Origin: an uncultured Collinsella sp.
GTDB taxonomy: Bacteria; Actinomycetota; Coriobacteriia; Coriobacteriales; Coriobacteriaceae
Assembly: GCA_902496455.1 (NCBI GenBank)
Contig: CABVAY010000006.1
Coordinates: forward strand, 3,314 to 67,313
Length of the DNA stretch: 64,000 nt
Reading direction: 5' to 3'
Position numbers and translations under genes: made by a program. Below, one piece after another: positions 21,152 through 31,639 of this stretch. The stretch's first letter is position 1. Each line of letters opens with the position of its first letter. Under the pieces are notes generated by a model. The model did no database searches, was not told the origin of the DNA, and saw nothing but the letters and a program-made list of their open reading frames with translations.

Positions 21152-22069
21152 ATGGATCTGCCCATCAGCTTGCAAGACATCACGTATGCCGAGAACTATC
21201 TGGCGCAGGGCGACCTGGCTACGGCGACGCCGCTGCTGGAGCGTCTGGTGGAGCTCGCCGAGGAGTATATTGATGCTGAGTGCAAGACGGAGGAGAAGCG
21301 TCAATACTTTAGCTTCGATAGCAAGTTTGAGCGCTTGGCCTATCGCCGCGTGGAGAAGGATCCGCGCGAGCTCGTGCAGGTCGAGGTGCCGTTTGACCGC
21401 CTGTACTCTGACATGGCGTTTGCCTACATTCGCCAGCAGGATTATGTGAGCGCTCGTAATGCCCTGATGCAGGCTGTGCGTTGGGACCCCATGAACTGCA
21501 ACTATCGCTTGGATTTGGCCGAGCTGTTCCGCGCACTCGAGGACAAGCAGGAATGGGCATCGCTCTCGTTCTCGGTGCTGGAGCGTGCAAGTGATGGCAA
21601 GTGCGCCGCCCGCGCTTACGCCAATCTAGGTCAGTACTTCTTGGAGCCCGAGACCGAGAACGTTTCGGCTGCCGTGGGCTGCGCGCGTCTGGCGCTGCGC
21701 CTGGCGCCCAACGATGCGCATACGACGCGTCTGCTCAACAAGATCCATACCACCTATCCGGATGCCGCTGACGAGAGCGACGACCACGTGATGGGTGAAC
21801 TGGCCCTGCAAGGCGTGCCGACCTCGCCTTCGGCCGAGATTGCCATCTGCCTGATTATGTGCGCGACCGATGCCGCAAGCGACGGCGACAAGCAGGAGGC
21901 GACGCGCCTGACGGTGCGTGCTCGCGACTTGGTGGGCGAGGAGGCCTGCGCGGCGATTATCAAGCTGGTGCGCGAGAGCGATGCCGAGCTCAATGCCGAG
22001 CGCAAGGCAAAGCGCGAGGCTGCGGGCTCAAACGCCGATGGCGCCAAGGAGGCCGGCGATGCCCAGTAA
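21152..22069 (+). CDS. TPR-like tetratricopeptide protein, unknown role
   Basis: 305-residue, highly helical soluble protein. Repeated helix-turn-helix units resembling tetratricopeptide repeats run from ~residue 10 to ~220, for example YAENYLAQGDLATATPLLERL and FAYIRQQDYVSARNALMQAV. The C-terminal third is charged and ends in an Ala/Glu/Lys-rich tail. No enzyme motif is seen; a scaffold or adaptor role is the family expectation only. ATG 21152 follows GAGGAG. The end overlaps the smpB start by 11 bases, so the two are translationally coupled. Confidence 0.75.
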   Translation: MDLPISLQDITYAENYLAQGDLATATPLLERLVELAEEYIDAECKTEEKRQYFSFDSKFERLAYRRVEKDPRELVQVEVPFDRLYSDMAFAYIRQQDYVSARNALMQAVRWDPMNCNYRLDLAELFRALEDKQEWASLSFSVLERASDGKCAARAYANLGQYFLEPETENVSAAVGCARLALRLAPNDAHTTRLLNKIHTTYPDAADESDDHVMGELALQGVPTSPSAEIAICLIMCATDAASDGDKQEATRLTVRARDLVGEEACAAIIKLVRESDAELNAERKAKREAAGSNADGAKEAGDAQ

Positions 22070-22529
22070 GCGCGAGCGCAAGCTCATTTCCAAGAATCGC
22101 TCGGCGCATCACGAGTACTTTATCGATGAGACATTTGAGTGTGGCATTGAACTGAGCGGCACCGAGGTCAAGTCGATTCGCGAGCGCGCCTGCCAGATCA
22201 CCGATACCTTCGCGCTGATCCGCGGCGGGGAGTGCTGGCTCGTCGGCCTGCATATCCACCCTTATAGCCATGGTGGCGTGTGGAATCGCGATCCCGATCG
22301 TCGGCGTCGTCTGCTGCTGCACCGCAAGGAGATCGACTTTCTTGACGGCAAACTTCGCAACCGTGGTTATGCGCTGGTTCCGTTGGAGCTCTACTTTAAT
22401 ACCGACGGCCGCGTAAAGCTGCTGTTGGGTCTGGGTCGCGGCAAGAAGCTCTACGACAAGCGCGAGGACATGGCCAAGCGTGATGTCCAACGCGAGATCG
22501 ACCGCGCCCTCAAGGAACGCAACCGGTAG
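22059..22529 (+). CDS. smpB: SsrA-binding protein SmpB
   Basis: 156-residue tmRNA partner that brings SsrA RNA to stalled ribosomes for trans-translation. The SmpB fold is evident from KLISKNRSAHHEYFIDETFECGI, then GTEVKSIRERACQI, GLHIHPYSHG and the basic C-terminal tail (KKLYDKREDMAKRDVQREIDR). Length is typical. ATG 22059 has CAAGGAGG upstream, inside the TPR gene, which it overlaps by 11 bases. The tmRNA gene itself was not recognised in this window. A family B inverted repeat follows the stop at 22542. Confidence 0.97.
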   Translation: MPSKRERKLISKNRSAHHEYFIDETFECGIELSGTEVKSIRERACQITDTFALIRGGECWLVGLHIHPYSHGGVWNRDPDRRRRLLLHRKEIDFLDGKLRNRGYALVPLELYFNTDGRVKLLLGLGRGKKLYDKREDMAKRDVQREIDRALKERNR

Positions 22530-22541
22530 GCACTCTATATA

Positions 22542-22608
22542 AGTTGCGGTGAGATACGGACTGTTTTGCCTGTTTGAGGGGCTATTCAGTCCCTATTTCA
22601 CCGCAACT
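22542..22608. repeat. Long inverted repeat, family B, copy 2
   Basis: Arms 22542-22563 and 22587-22608 are 22 bp with two mismatches (the left arm reads GAGATACGG where the right arm implies GAAATAGGG) around a 23-base loop. The right arm is identical to that at 8786-8807. It lies 12 bases after the smpB stop and may serve as its terminator. Confidence 0.88.
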
Positions 22609-22735
22609 GCGGGCGTCTTATCTTTCTTACTGTTCTGACACATATGTCTCAAAGGCGGCGTCCGTTATGGGTGCCGCCTTTTTTGTGGGTACATACATTC
22701 ATGAGGTTCCAACCCGAGCTAGGGGAGTGATCGTT

Positions 22736-23239
22736 ATGGACAAAACTGCGTTCTTTACCATGCCGAGTGGCCTGTACGTGGTGAGCGCCGCGGCAGACGG
22801 GCTGCGCGCCGGCTGCGTCATCAACACTGCGGTGCAGGTGACGTCCATGCCGCCGCGTATTTCGGTTGCCGTGAACAAGGACAATGTCACCTCGGGCGTC
22901 ATCGCATCGGCCAAAGCGTTCGCGCTGACCGTGATCGATCAGACCGCCGACATGCTCTACATCGGTAACTTTGGGTTCCGCACCAGCAGCGATTATGACA
23001 AGTTTGCCAAATACGAGATCCGCGAGACGGCTCTGGGCATGCCCTATGTGCCCGAGCACGCGGCGGCCCTGTTTAGCTGCCGTTTGATCGACACTGTGGA
23101 TGTGGGCACGCATCTGCTGTTTATTGGCGAGGTCGAGGATGCCGAGCGCCTGAGCGACGAGACGCCGCTGACGTACGACTACTATCACAAGGTGCTAAAG
23201 GGCAAGACGCCGCCCAAAGCCTCGTCGTATCAAGGCTAG
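22736..23239 (+). CDS. Flavin reductase-like FMN-binding protein
   Basis: 167-residue split-barrel flavoprotein of the flavin reductase-like family. It begins MDKTAFFTMPSGLYVVSAAADG and carries the family's INTAVQVTSMPPRISVAVNKDN segment (~residues 32-55). In anaerobes, domains of this type fused to rubredoxin form high-molecular-weight rubredoxins that pass electrons to oxygen-reducing flavoproteins. Here a separate rubredoxin gene follows 88 bases later, so a two-protein version of that pathway is plausible but inferred. ATG 22736 follows GGGGAG at 22722-22727. Confidence 0.88.
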   Translation: MDKTAFFTMPSGLYVVSAAADGLRAGCVINTAVQVTSMPPRISVAVNKDNVTSGVIASAKAFALTVIDQTADMLYIGNFGFRTSSDYDKFAKYEIRETALGMPYVPEHAAALFSCRLIDTVDVGTHLLFIGEVEDAERLSDETPLTYDYYHKVLKGKTPPKASSYQG

Positions 23240-23327
23240 AAATGTTCTAAAAATACTTGCATTATGTTATTGAGAATATATACTAATAAGTAAGTACACC
23301 AGCAGTCACGTTCGAGAGGAGAACATC

Positions 23328-23471
23328 ATGGCTGAGGAGAAGAAGACGTATAAGTTTGTGTGCACCGTTTGCGGTTACGAGGTTGAGGTCGACACGCCCG
23401 AGCTGCCCGAGGACTACGTGTGCCCGGTGTGCGGCGTCGGTCCCGATCAGTTTGAGCTCGTCGAGGAGTAA
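23328..23471 (+). CDS. Rubredoxin-type iron protein (47 residues)
   Basis: A small electron carrier. Two CXXC pairs, CTVCGYE and [12 protein letters not shown], match rubredoxin's Fe(Cys)4 site, and the acidic middle ([11 protein letters not shown]) is typical. ATG 23328 follows AGAGGAGA. The usual rubredoxin is about 52-54 residues; this one is slightly short because the spacer between the Cys pairs is reduced. An AT-rich stretch (23240-23327) probably carries its own promoter. A terminator follows at 23511. It is the likely partner of the upstream flavin reductase-like protein. Confidence 0.9.
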   Translation: MAEEKKTYKFVCTVCGYEVEVDTPELPEDYVCPVCGVGPDQFELVEE

Positions 23472-23510
23472 CTCGCAGGCACACGGCGAAAGCCGAACAT
23501 AGCTCTGTCC

Positions 23511-23546
23511 AAGGGTCCCGGTCGAATTCTCGGCCGGGGCCCTTTT
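23511..23546 (+). terminator. Terminator after rubredoxin
   Basis: AAGGGTCCCGG (23511-23521) pairs with CCGGGGCCCTT (23534-23544), followed by TT. Confidence 0.78.
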
Positions 23547-23577
23547 GGTTTATCTGACGGTTTAAAACGGTCTCACG

Positions 23578-23593
23578 TGTTACAGATTAAGAC
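23578..23593. repeat. Isolated right arm of the 57-bp palindrome family
   Basis: TGTTACAGATTAAGAC is the right arm of family D (see 25001-25217). GTCTCA lies just before it at 23570-23575, but the left arm and loop are missing, so this looks like a decayed or internally deleted unit. It sits between the convergent rubredoxin and Nramp genes. Confidence 0.6.
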
Positions 23594-23622
23594 GTTATAT
23601 CTGGACAGTCACGCCATCCCAA

Positions 23623-24879
23623 TTACATCCCCGTTAGCAGCACGATGTCGAGAATCGTCACGATGACGCCGATCCCTACGAGCAGCGCGTTGAGCGGGCG
23701 CGAGTTGGCGTATTTGCCCATAACGCGGGCTGAGCTGGTGAGCCGTATGAGCACAAAGACCGTAATCGGCAGTTGAAGCGACAGCAGTGCCTGACTCCAG
23801 ATGAGACCCTCAAAAGGATTTGGGACGACCAAGCACGCCGCCACTGCGCCGACGAAACAAGCCGCCACCCCGATCGAGGAATGTCGGTCGTGGATGTCGT
23901 ATTCCTCGTCGAACATGCCCGCGGTGATGGTTCCCGCCGCCATGCCCGCTGTCACGCTGCTCGATAGTCCCGCGAACAGCAGCGCTACCGCAAAGATGGT
24001 CGAGCTCGCCGGGCCCAAGATGGGGGAGAGCGTGGCCGCTGCGACGGCGAGGTCGTCTACGACAATGCTGTGCGCAAAGAAGGTCGTTGCGGCCAGGATG
24101 ACCATGGCCGAGTTGATTGCCCAGCCCACGCCCATCGAAAAGAGCGTGTCGAAGAGCTCGTAGCGCAGACGTTCCTCGATAACTTGCTCGCCTTGGCCTT
24201 CGAAGTGCATGGATTGGATGACCTCGGAGTGCAGGAAGAGGTTGTGAGGCATAACGACCGCGCCTAGGACACTTACGATAATCGCGGCCGAGCCGGTGGG
24301 CATACTGGGCGTGATCCAGCTTGCGGTGGCTTGCGGCCAGTCGACCTTGACTAGCGCAAGCTCGGCCAAAAACGAGAGTCCTACCACGCCGACGAAGGCG
24401 ATGATCCAGCGCTCGGCACGCTTGTAGGAGTTCGTCATGAGCATTGCCATCGATGCCGTGGCCACGATGACGCAGCCGGCGCGCACGGGCAGTCCAAAGA
24501 GCATCTGGAGCGCGATCGCACCGCCCAGGACTTCGGCCATGGCGGTGGCGACCGTGGCTAGATACGCGCTGCCGAGTATCGCACGCCCGACGAGGCGGGG
24601 CAGGTGGCGCGTCGTGGCCTCGGCAAGACACATGCCCGTGGCGATGCCCAAGTGCGCCGCGTTGTGCTGCAGCACGATGAGCATGATCGTGGACAGCGTG
24701 ACGATCCACAGCAGCGCGTAGCCAAACTGCGAGCCCGCGGCCATATTGGAGGCCCAGTTGCCCGGGTCGATAAAGCCGACGGTGACGAGCAACCCGGGGC
24801 CGATATGCCGCGCAATGTCTAGGCCTCCGTGACCACCGGTGCGCCGGGAACCAAAGTGTTGTTTGAGATGGTTGAGCAT
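23623..24879 (-). CDS. Nramp family divalent metal transporter (MntH-like)
   Basis: 418-residue membrane protein with about eleven hydrophobic segments. The first transmembrane helix has the metal-binding DPGN (GFIDPGNWASN) and the sixth has MPHNLFLHS; both are Nramp hallmarks. Probable substrates are Mn2+ or Fe2+, taken up with protons. The ATG at 24879 is preceded by AGGAG. The region upstream (24925-24960) is AT-rich and contains TTTTAGGCTTAAAGGTTAAC, which could hold a metalloregulator box, but I cannot assign it. The gene converges with rubredoxin. Confidence 0.93.
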   Translation of the reverse strand: MLNHLKQHFGSRRTGGHGGLDIARHIGPGLLVTVGFIDPGNWASNMAAGSQFGYALLWIVTLSTIMLIVLQHNAAHLGIATGMCLAEATTRHLPRLVGRAILGSAYLATVATAMAEVLGGAIALQMLFGLPVRAGCVIVATASMAMLMTNSYKRAERWIIAFVGVVGLSFLAELALVKVDWPQATASWITPSMPTGSAAIIVSVLGAVVMPHNLFLHSEVIQSMHFEGQGEQVIEERLRYELFDTLFSMGVGWAINSAMVILAATTFFAHSIVVDDLAVAAATLSPILGPASSTIFAVALLFAGLSSSVTAGMAAGTITAGMFDEEYDIHDRHSSIGVAACFVGAVAACLVVPNPFEGLIWSQALLSLQLPITVFVLIRLTSSARVMGKYANSRPLNALLVGIGVIVTILDIVLLTGM

Positions 24880-25401
24880 GGTGCACTCCTGCGTGCCGTT
24901 TGTTTGACGCCGTAAAGGGTACCCGTTTTAGGCTTAAAGGTTAACCGAGACTAACAAAATTGTTGTATTTGAATAGGATGGGGAAAGGAGTTGCCGAAAT
25001 GTCTTGATCTGTAACAACTAGGGATGGAAATTGGACCTAGGTGTTACAGATCGAGACAGGAAGAAATGGTCCTATGGAAAATCTCGATCTGTAACAGTTA
25101 GCTGCAAAAACCGGCCCTTCGTGTTACAGATCGAGACAAACCAAAACTGTCCTGCAGAAAATCTCAATCTGTAACAGTTAGTCGTCGAAATTGGGTCTTA
25201 CTGTTACAGATTGAGATGTTTGAAGAGGTGAGTTTGCAGGCCGAACTTGGGGCCTATGTTGTCGCCCTTGAGGTCGGCGGTGTCCATTCGTAGGGCGTGC
25301 GTTACGCGATTGTTTCGAAACGGGCGGGAAACACAACGGGTCGGCGATGCTCCTAGTATGCCTATTCAACTGACTGTCTAAATATCTAGGGGAGGATCGC
25401 G
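24880..25401. other. 522-bp divergent intergenic region
   Basis: Between the divergent Nramp and gltB genes. It holds the AT-rich Nramp upstream region, three tandem 57-bp palindromes (25001-25217), and about 185 bases before gltB that include a 10-bp palindrome GTTTCGAAAC near 25312. No gene is seen. Confidence 0.7.
25001..25217. repeat. Three tandem 57-bp palindromes, family D, 80-bp period
   Basis: Units at 25001-25057, 25081-25137 and 25161-25217. Each has a 16-base left arm such as GTCTTGATCTGTAACA, a 25-base loop, and a 16-base right arm such as TGTTACAGATCGAGAC. Unit starts are exactly 80 bases apart. The two 23-base spacers resemble each other (both contain GTCCT and end in GAAA). 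The loops differ in sequence but share TTAG or CTAG at the left and a central run of A. Confidence 0.93.
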
Positions 25402-28400
25402 ATGCAGGCAGATTCCGCTCAGCAGCAGGGCCTTTATCGCCCCGAATTCGACCACGATGCATGTGGCATCGGCGCGCTTGCCGATATCAACGGTGAGCGT
25501 CATCACCAGATTCTGGACGATGCACTGTCCATTCTGGTCAACTTGGAGCACCGCGGCGGCACCGGACTCGAGAAGAACACCGGCGACGGCGCCGGCATCC
25601 TGTTCCAGGTTCCGCATCACTTTTTCCGTAAAGAGGCTCAAAAGTGCGGCCAGATTCTGCCGGCAGAGGGCGACTATGGCGTGGCCATGCTGTTCTTCCC
25701 GCAGGACGACAAGGGCGTGGAGGATGCCCGTCGCGCGTTTGAGGAGGGCTGCGCCGAGGCCGGCGTGCCGCTGCTCTTTTGGCGCGAGGTGCCCGTCGAC
25801 CCGCACGACCTGGGCGAGACAGCCCGCGCCTGCATGCCCACCATCTTGCAGGCTTTCCTGGGCCGTCCGGACGACACGCCCGCCGGCGACGCCTTCGAGC
25901 GCCGCCTGTACGTGTGCCGCCGCACCATCGAGAAGAAGGCTGACGCCGAGTTTGCCCTGCGCAACAAGATCTTCTATGTGTGCTCCATGAGCTCGCGCAC
26001 CATCGTGTACAAGGGCATGCTGGTCGCCACACAGATGCGCCGCTTCTTCATCGACCTCAACGACGCCGCCGTCAAGACGGCCGTGGCGCTCGTACACTCG
26101 CGCTACTCCACCAACACCACGCCCAGTTGGGAGCGTGCGCACCCCAACCGCTTTATCATCCACAACGGCGAGATCAACACCCTCAAGGGCAACGTCAACT
26201 GGATTCGTGCCCGCGAGCCCAACCTGTACAGCCCCGTGCTGCAGCACGATCTTGAGCGCGTGATGCCCATCATCAACCGCGAGGGCTCCGATTCCGCGAT
26301 TTTGGACAATGTGCTCGAGTTTTTGGTCATGAACGGTCGCCCGCTCACGCGCGCCGCATCCATGCTGTTGCCCGAGCCGTGGGACCACAACGGCAGCCTG
26401 AGCGAGGAACGCCGCGCCTACGACGCCTACCAGTCCATGCTCATGGAGCCCTGGGACGGCCCGGCCGCCATCGCCTTTACCGACGGTCGCACGCTGGGTG
26501 CCGCCCTCGACCGCAACGGCCTGCGCCCCGCCCGCTACTACGTGACGCGCGACGGCCGCTTTATGCTGGCGAGCGAGGTGGGCACCATCGAGGTGAGCCC
26601 CGAGAACATCCTGACGAGCGGCTGTCTGGGACCGGGCCAGATGCTCGAGGTCGATTTTGCCCGCGGCCGCGTCATCTACAACGACGAGCTGCGCGCCCGT
26701 TACGCCAAGGAAAAGCCCTATCGCGACTGGATCGCCGAAGAGACGCTGACCGTCGACGCGCTCGACAAGCCCGTCGCGCCCACGCCCGCCGAGGATACCG
26801 AGGTGCCCGCCGCCGTGCGCATGGCCAAGCTCGGGTATCACTGGGATGATGTTGACGAAGTCGTGCGTCCCATGGCCCAGCAGGGCAAGGCGCCGCTCGC
26901 CTCGATGGGTATCGATGCGCCGCTGGCCTGCCTGTCCAAGAAGACACGCTCCTTCTACGACTATTTCTATCAGCTGTTTGCCCAGGTCACGAACCCGCCG
27001 ATCGACGCCCTGCGCGAGCATATAGTCACCTCGACCACGCTCTACCTGGGCAACCACGGCAACCTGCTCGAGGACTCCCGCACGGCTTGTCAGCTGGTGC
27101 GCCTGGAGCGTCCGCTGCTGAGCGAGGAGGAGTTCGACCGCATTTGCGCCATCGACCGCGTGGGCTTTAAGACCCGCCGTTTCCGTGCCGTCTACCGCCG
27201 CGATGCCGGCGAGGGCACGCTGCAGGCTGCGCTCAAGCAGCTTGCAGAGGACGTTGAGGCTGCGGTCCGCGACGGCGTGAACATCGTGGTGTTGAGCGAT
27301 CGTGCCGCTGCGGGCGAGGTGCCCGTGCCGTCGCTGCTCGCCGTGGGCTGCGTACACAACCATCTGATCCGCGCCGGCGTGCGTACCTTTGCCGACATCG
27401 TGGTGGAGTGCGGCGACGCCGTGTCCCCGCACGACTTTGCGGCGCTGGTGGGCTATTCCGCGAGCGGCATCTATCCGTACAACGCACATGCGTGCATTCG
27501 TGATCTGGCGGCACGCGGCGACCTGGACGTGACAGCCGAGCAGGGCATCGCCAACTACAACAAGGCTGCGACCGCCGGCATCGTCTCCATCATGTCCAAG
27601 ATGGGCATCTCCACGGTGCAGAGCTACCATTCGGCGCAGATTTTCGAGGCCGTGGGTTTTACACCGGAGTTCGTCAACGCGTACTTCGCCGGCACGGTGA
27701 GCCGTGTGGGCGGTATGGGTGTCGAGGACGTTGAGCGCGAGCAAAACGAGCGCTACGACGCCGCGCTCGCTATCCTTAAGAGCCCGGCTCCCGATCAGCT
27801 GCCCACGCTGGGTCTGACCAAGTGGCGCCCGCTCGGCGGCGAGGATCACCTTATCGACCCGCAGACCGTCTACCTGCTGCAGACCGCCTGCCGCGAGGAC
27901 AGCTACGACACCTTTAAGGAGTACAGCGCCCGCCTGCACCGCACCGGCCGTGCCGTGCGCCTGCGCGACTTGCTCGACTTTAATGCCAGCGGCCGCACGC
28001 CGGTTTCGCTCGACGAGGTGGAGCCCGCGCTCAACATCGTTCGCCGCTTTAACACCGGTGCCATGTCGTATGGCTCCATCAGCAAAGAGGCACACGAGTG
28101 CATGGCCATCGCCATGAACCGCCTGCACGGTCGTTCCAACTCGGGCGAGGGCGGCGAGGATCCGCGTCGCGAGACCCCGCTGGCCAACGGTGACTCCAAG
28201 AATTCCGCCATCAAGCAGGTGGCAAGCGCGCGCTTTGGCGTGACGAGCCGCTACCTGTGCAGCGCCTTCGAGATTCAGATCAAGATGGCCCAGGGCGCCA
28301 AGCCCGGCGAGGGCGGACACCTGCCCGGCAAGAAGGTCTACCCCTGGATTGCCGAGGTCCGTCAGTCCACGCCCGGCATCGGCCTGATCTCGCCTCCGCC

Positions 28401-30099
28401 GCACCACGACATCTACTCCATCGAGGACCTGGCGGAGCTTATCTTTGACCTTAAGAACGCTAACCCCGGCGCGCGCGTGTCGGTCAAGCTGGTCAGTGAG
28501 GCCGGCGTCGGCACCATCGCCACCGGTGTGGCCAAGGGCGCTGCCGACAAGATCTTGATCAGCGGCCACAATGGCGGCTCGGGTGCCGCTGCGCGCGACT
28601 CTATTTGGCATGCGGGCCTGCCGCTGGAGCTTGGCCTTGCCGAGGCCCAGCAGACGTTGCTGCAAAACGGCCTGCGCTCGCGCGTGGTGCTCGAGGCCGA
28701 CGGCAAGCTCATGGACGGCACCGATGTTGCTGTCGCCTGCCTGCTGGGCGCCGAGGAGTTTGGCTTTGCGACCATGCCGCTCATCTCCATGGGTTGCCTC
28801 ATGCAGCGCGACTGCCAGCAGGACACCTGCCCGGCCGGCATCGCGACGCAAAACTGCCGCCTGCGTCATGGCTTCCGCGGTAAGCCCGAGCACGTCGAGC
28901 ATTTTATGCTCTTTGTTGCCGAGCAGCTGCGCGAGGTCATGGCGAGCCTGGGCTTCCGTACCGTCGACGATATGGTCGGCCATCCCGAGTGCTTACGCCA
29001 GATCGAGGTCCCGGGCAACCGCAAGGCTAACCTGCTGGATCTGTCGCCTGTGCTGGCGAGCGCGACCTGCGAGTTCGGTGCTCACATTCCGGGCGCCGAC
29101 GGTCGTCACTTCCTGCCCCAGATGGCTGCCGACAGCGAGCTCGACAAGACGCTCGACTCCACGTTGTTTGTGCCCTATACGGCCGATGCCCGTGCGCACC
29201 TGCGTCCGATTCGCTTCCGCGCCGATATCGCCAACGTCAACCGCTGCGTGGGCACCATCCTGGGCAACGCGGTGACCAAGGCGCATCCCGAGGGCCTGCC
29301 CGCCGGCTCCATCACCATCGATTGCGATGGTTCGGCCGGTCAGAGCTTTGGCGCGTTCCTTCCGCGTGGCATTACGCTCAACGTGTGCGGCGACGCCAAC
29401 GACTACTTTGGCAAGGGCCTTTCGGGCGGCGAGGTGTCGGTGCGCCCCAACCCGCATGCGACCTACAAGTTCGACGAGAACATCATCGTGGGCAACGTTG
29501 CATTCTTTGGCGCCACGAGCGGTCGCGGCTTCATTAACGGCCTGGCCGGCCAGCGCTTTGGCGTGCGTAACTCCGGCGCCACCGTGGTGGTCGAGGGCTG
29601 CGGCAACCATGGCTGCGAGTACATGACGGGCGGTCTGGCGCTCATCCTGGGCGAGGTCGGGCAGAACTTTGCTGCCGGTATGACGGGTGGCGTGGCCTAT
29701 GTCTTTGACCAGTACGGCACGCTCGATGCCCGTGTGAACCACGAGAGCGTTGAGCTTAAAGCCCCGACGGCCGGCGAGCTGGCGCAGATTCGCGCGCTCA
29801 TCCAGGAGCACGTGGATGCGACGCAGAGCCCGCGCGGCATTAAGCTGCTCTACAGCTTTGAGACGATGAGCAAGCACTTTGTGAAGGTCATTCCGACCGA
29901 GTACGAGCGCGTGCTGGCGATCGTCGCTGCGGCCGGGGCCGTGGGCAAGACGCATGCACAGGCTGAGGAGCTGGCGTTTGACATTGTGACCGGTCGCGCG
30001 AGCGCCGCGGATGTCGCTCGCTTTGATGTCGCGGGCGGTGCTGCGGGTGCTGTGCCCGTGGCTGCCAGCCCTTTTGCTTCGACCAAGAAGGAGGCGTAA
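25402..30099 (+). CDS. gltB: Glutamate synthase large subunit
   Basis: 1565-residue amidotransferase-synthase that makes two glutamates from glutamine and 2-oxoglutarate. A short 20-residue leader precedes Cys21 (CGIGALADI), the expected N-terminal nucleophile of the glutaminase domain after processing. Next come the central domain, the FMN-binding synthase domain (GRSNSGEGGEDP near residue 910), the 3Fe-4S site MGCLMQRDCQQDTCPAGIA (~residues 1132-1150) and a C-terminal beta-helix with Gly repeats (GCGNHGCEYMTGG). Start ATG 25402 follows GGGGAGG. gltD follows after five bases. Confidence 0.97.
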   Translation: MQADSAQQQGLYRPEFDHDACGIGALADINGERHHQILDDALSILVNLEHRGGTGLEKNTGDGAGILFQVPHHFFRKEAQKCGQILPAEGDYGVAMLFFPQDDKGVEDARRAFEEGCAEAGVPLLFWREVPVDPHDLGETARACMPTILQAFLGRPDDTPAGDAFERRLYVCRRTIEKKADAEFALRNKIFYVCSMSSRTIVYKGMLVATQMRRFFIDLNDAAVKTAVALVHSRYSTNTTPSWERAHPNRFIIHNGEINTLKGNVNWIRAREPNLYSPVLQHDLERVMPIINREGSDSAILDNVLEFLVMNGRPLTRAASMLLPEPWDHNGSLSEERRAYDAYQSMLMEPWDGPAAIAFTDGRTLGAALDRNGLRPARYYVTRDGRFMLASEVGTIEVSPENILTSGCLGPGQMLEVDFARGRVIYNDELRARYAKEKPYRDWIAEETLTVDALDKPVAPTPAEDTEVPAAVRMAKLGYHWDDVDEVVRPMAQQGKAPLASMGIDAPLACLSKKTRSFYDYFYQLFAQVTNPPIDALREHIVTSTTLYLGNHGNLLEDSRTACQLVRLERPLLSEEEFDRICAIDRVGFKTRRFRAVYRRDAGEGTLQAALKQLAEDVEAAVRDGVNIVVLSDRAAAGEVPVPSLLAVGCVHNHLIRAGVRTFADIVVECGDAVSPHDFAALVGYSASGIYPYNAHACIRDLAARGDLDVTAEQGIANYNKAATAGIVSIMSKMGISTVQSYHSAQIFEAVGFTPEFVNAYFAGTVSRVGGMGVEDVEREQNERYDAALAILKSPAPDQLPTLGLTKWRPLGGEDHLIDPQTVYLLQTACREDSYDTFKEYSARLHRTGRAVRLRDLLDFNASGRTPVSLDEVEPALNIVRRFNTGAMSYGSISKEAHECMAIAMNRLHGRSNSGEGGEDPRRETPLANGDSKNSAIKQVASARFGVTSRYLCSAFEIQIKMAQGAKPGEGGHLPGKKVYPWIAEVRQSTPGIGLISPPPHHDIYSIEDLAELIFDLKNANPGARVSVKLVSEAGVGTIATGVAKGAADKILISGHNGGSGAAARDSIWHAGLPLELGLAEAQQTLLQNGLRSRVVLEADGKLMDGTDVAVACLLGAEEFGFATMPLISMGCLMQRDCQQDTCPAGIATQNCRLRHGFRGKPEHVEHFMLFVAEQLREVMASLGFRTVDDMVGHPECLRQIEVPGNRKANLLDLSPVLASATCEFGAHIPGADGRHFLPQMAADSELDKTLDSTLFVPYTADARAHLRPIRFRADIANVNRCVGTILGNAVTKAHPEGLPAGSITIDCDGSAGQSFGAFLPRGITLNVCGDANDYFGKGLSGGEVSVRPNPHATYKFDENIIVGNVAFFGATSGRGFINGLAGQRFGVRNSGATVVVEGCGNHGCEYMTGGLALILGEVGQNFAAGMTGGVAYVFDQYGTLDARVNHESVELKAPTAGELAQIRALIQEHVDATQSPRGIKLLYSFETMSKHFVKVIPTEYERVLAIVAAAGAVGKTHAQAEELAFDIVTGRASAADVARFDVAGGAAGAVPVAASPFASTKKEA

Positions 30100-30104
30100 G
30101 TGCC

Positions 30105-31586
<1,482 letters not shown>

Positions 31587-31597
31587 GGCAGTCATTC

Positions 31598-31639
31598 AAG
31601 GGTGTCCCCAACGACTAGTCATTGGGGACACCCTTTTTT
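31598..31639 (+). terminator. Terminator after gltD, with partial repeat copy
   Basis: AAGGGTGTCCCCA (31598-31610) and TGGGGACACCCTT (31623-31635) form a 13-bp stem followed by Ts. A degenerate second copy of the right half (CTAGTCGCCGGGGACACTCTT, in part) follows at 31642-31662, so this terminator is itself a partly duplicated GTCCC-core repeat. Confidence 0.82.

Noticed and set aside
22530..22735. tmRNA (ssrA) next to smpB
   Set aside because: The gap is too short and holds an inverted repeat; no tRNA-like acceptor domain or tag frame was found.
25378..28983. 1201-codon open frame on the minus strand opposite gltB
   Set aside because: It mirrors the codon-position pattern of gltB, lacks a ribosome site, and the translation is a low-complexity Val/Leu/His/Gly-rich string. 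It is a shadow of a GC-rich gene.
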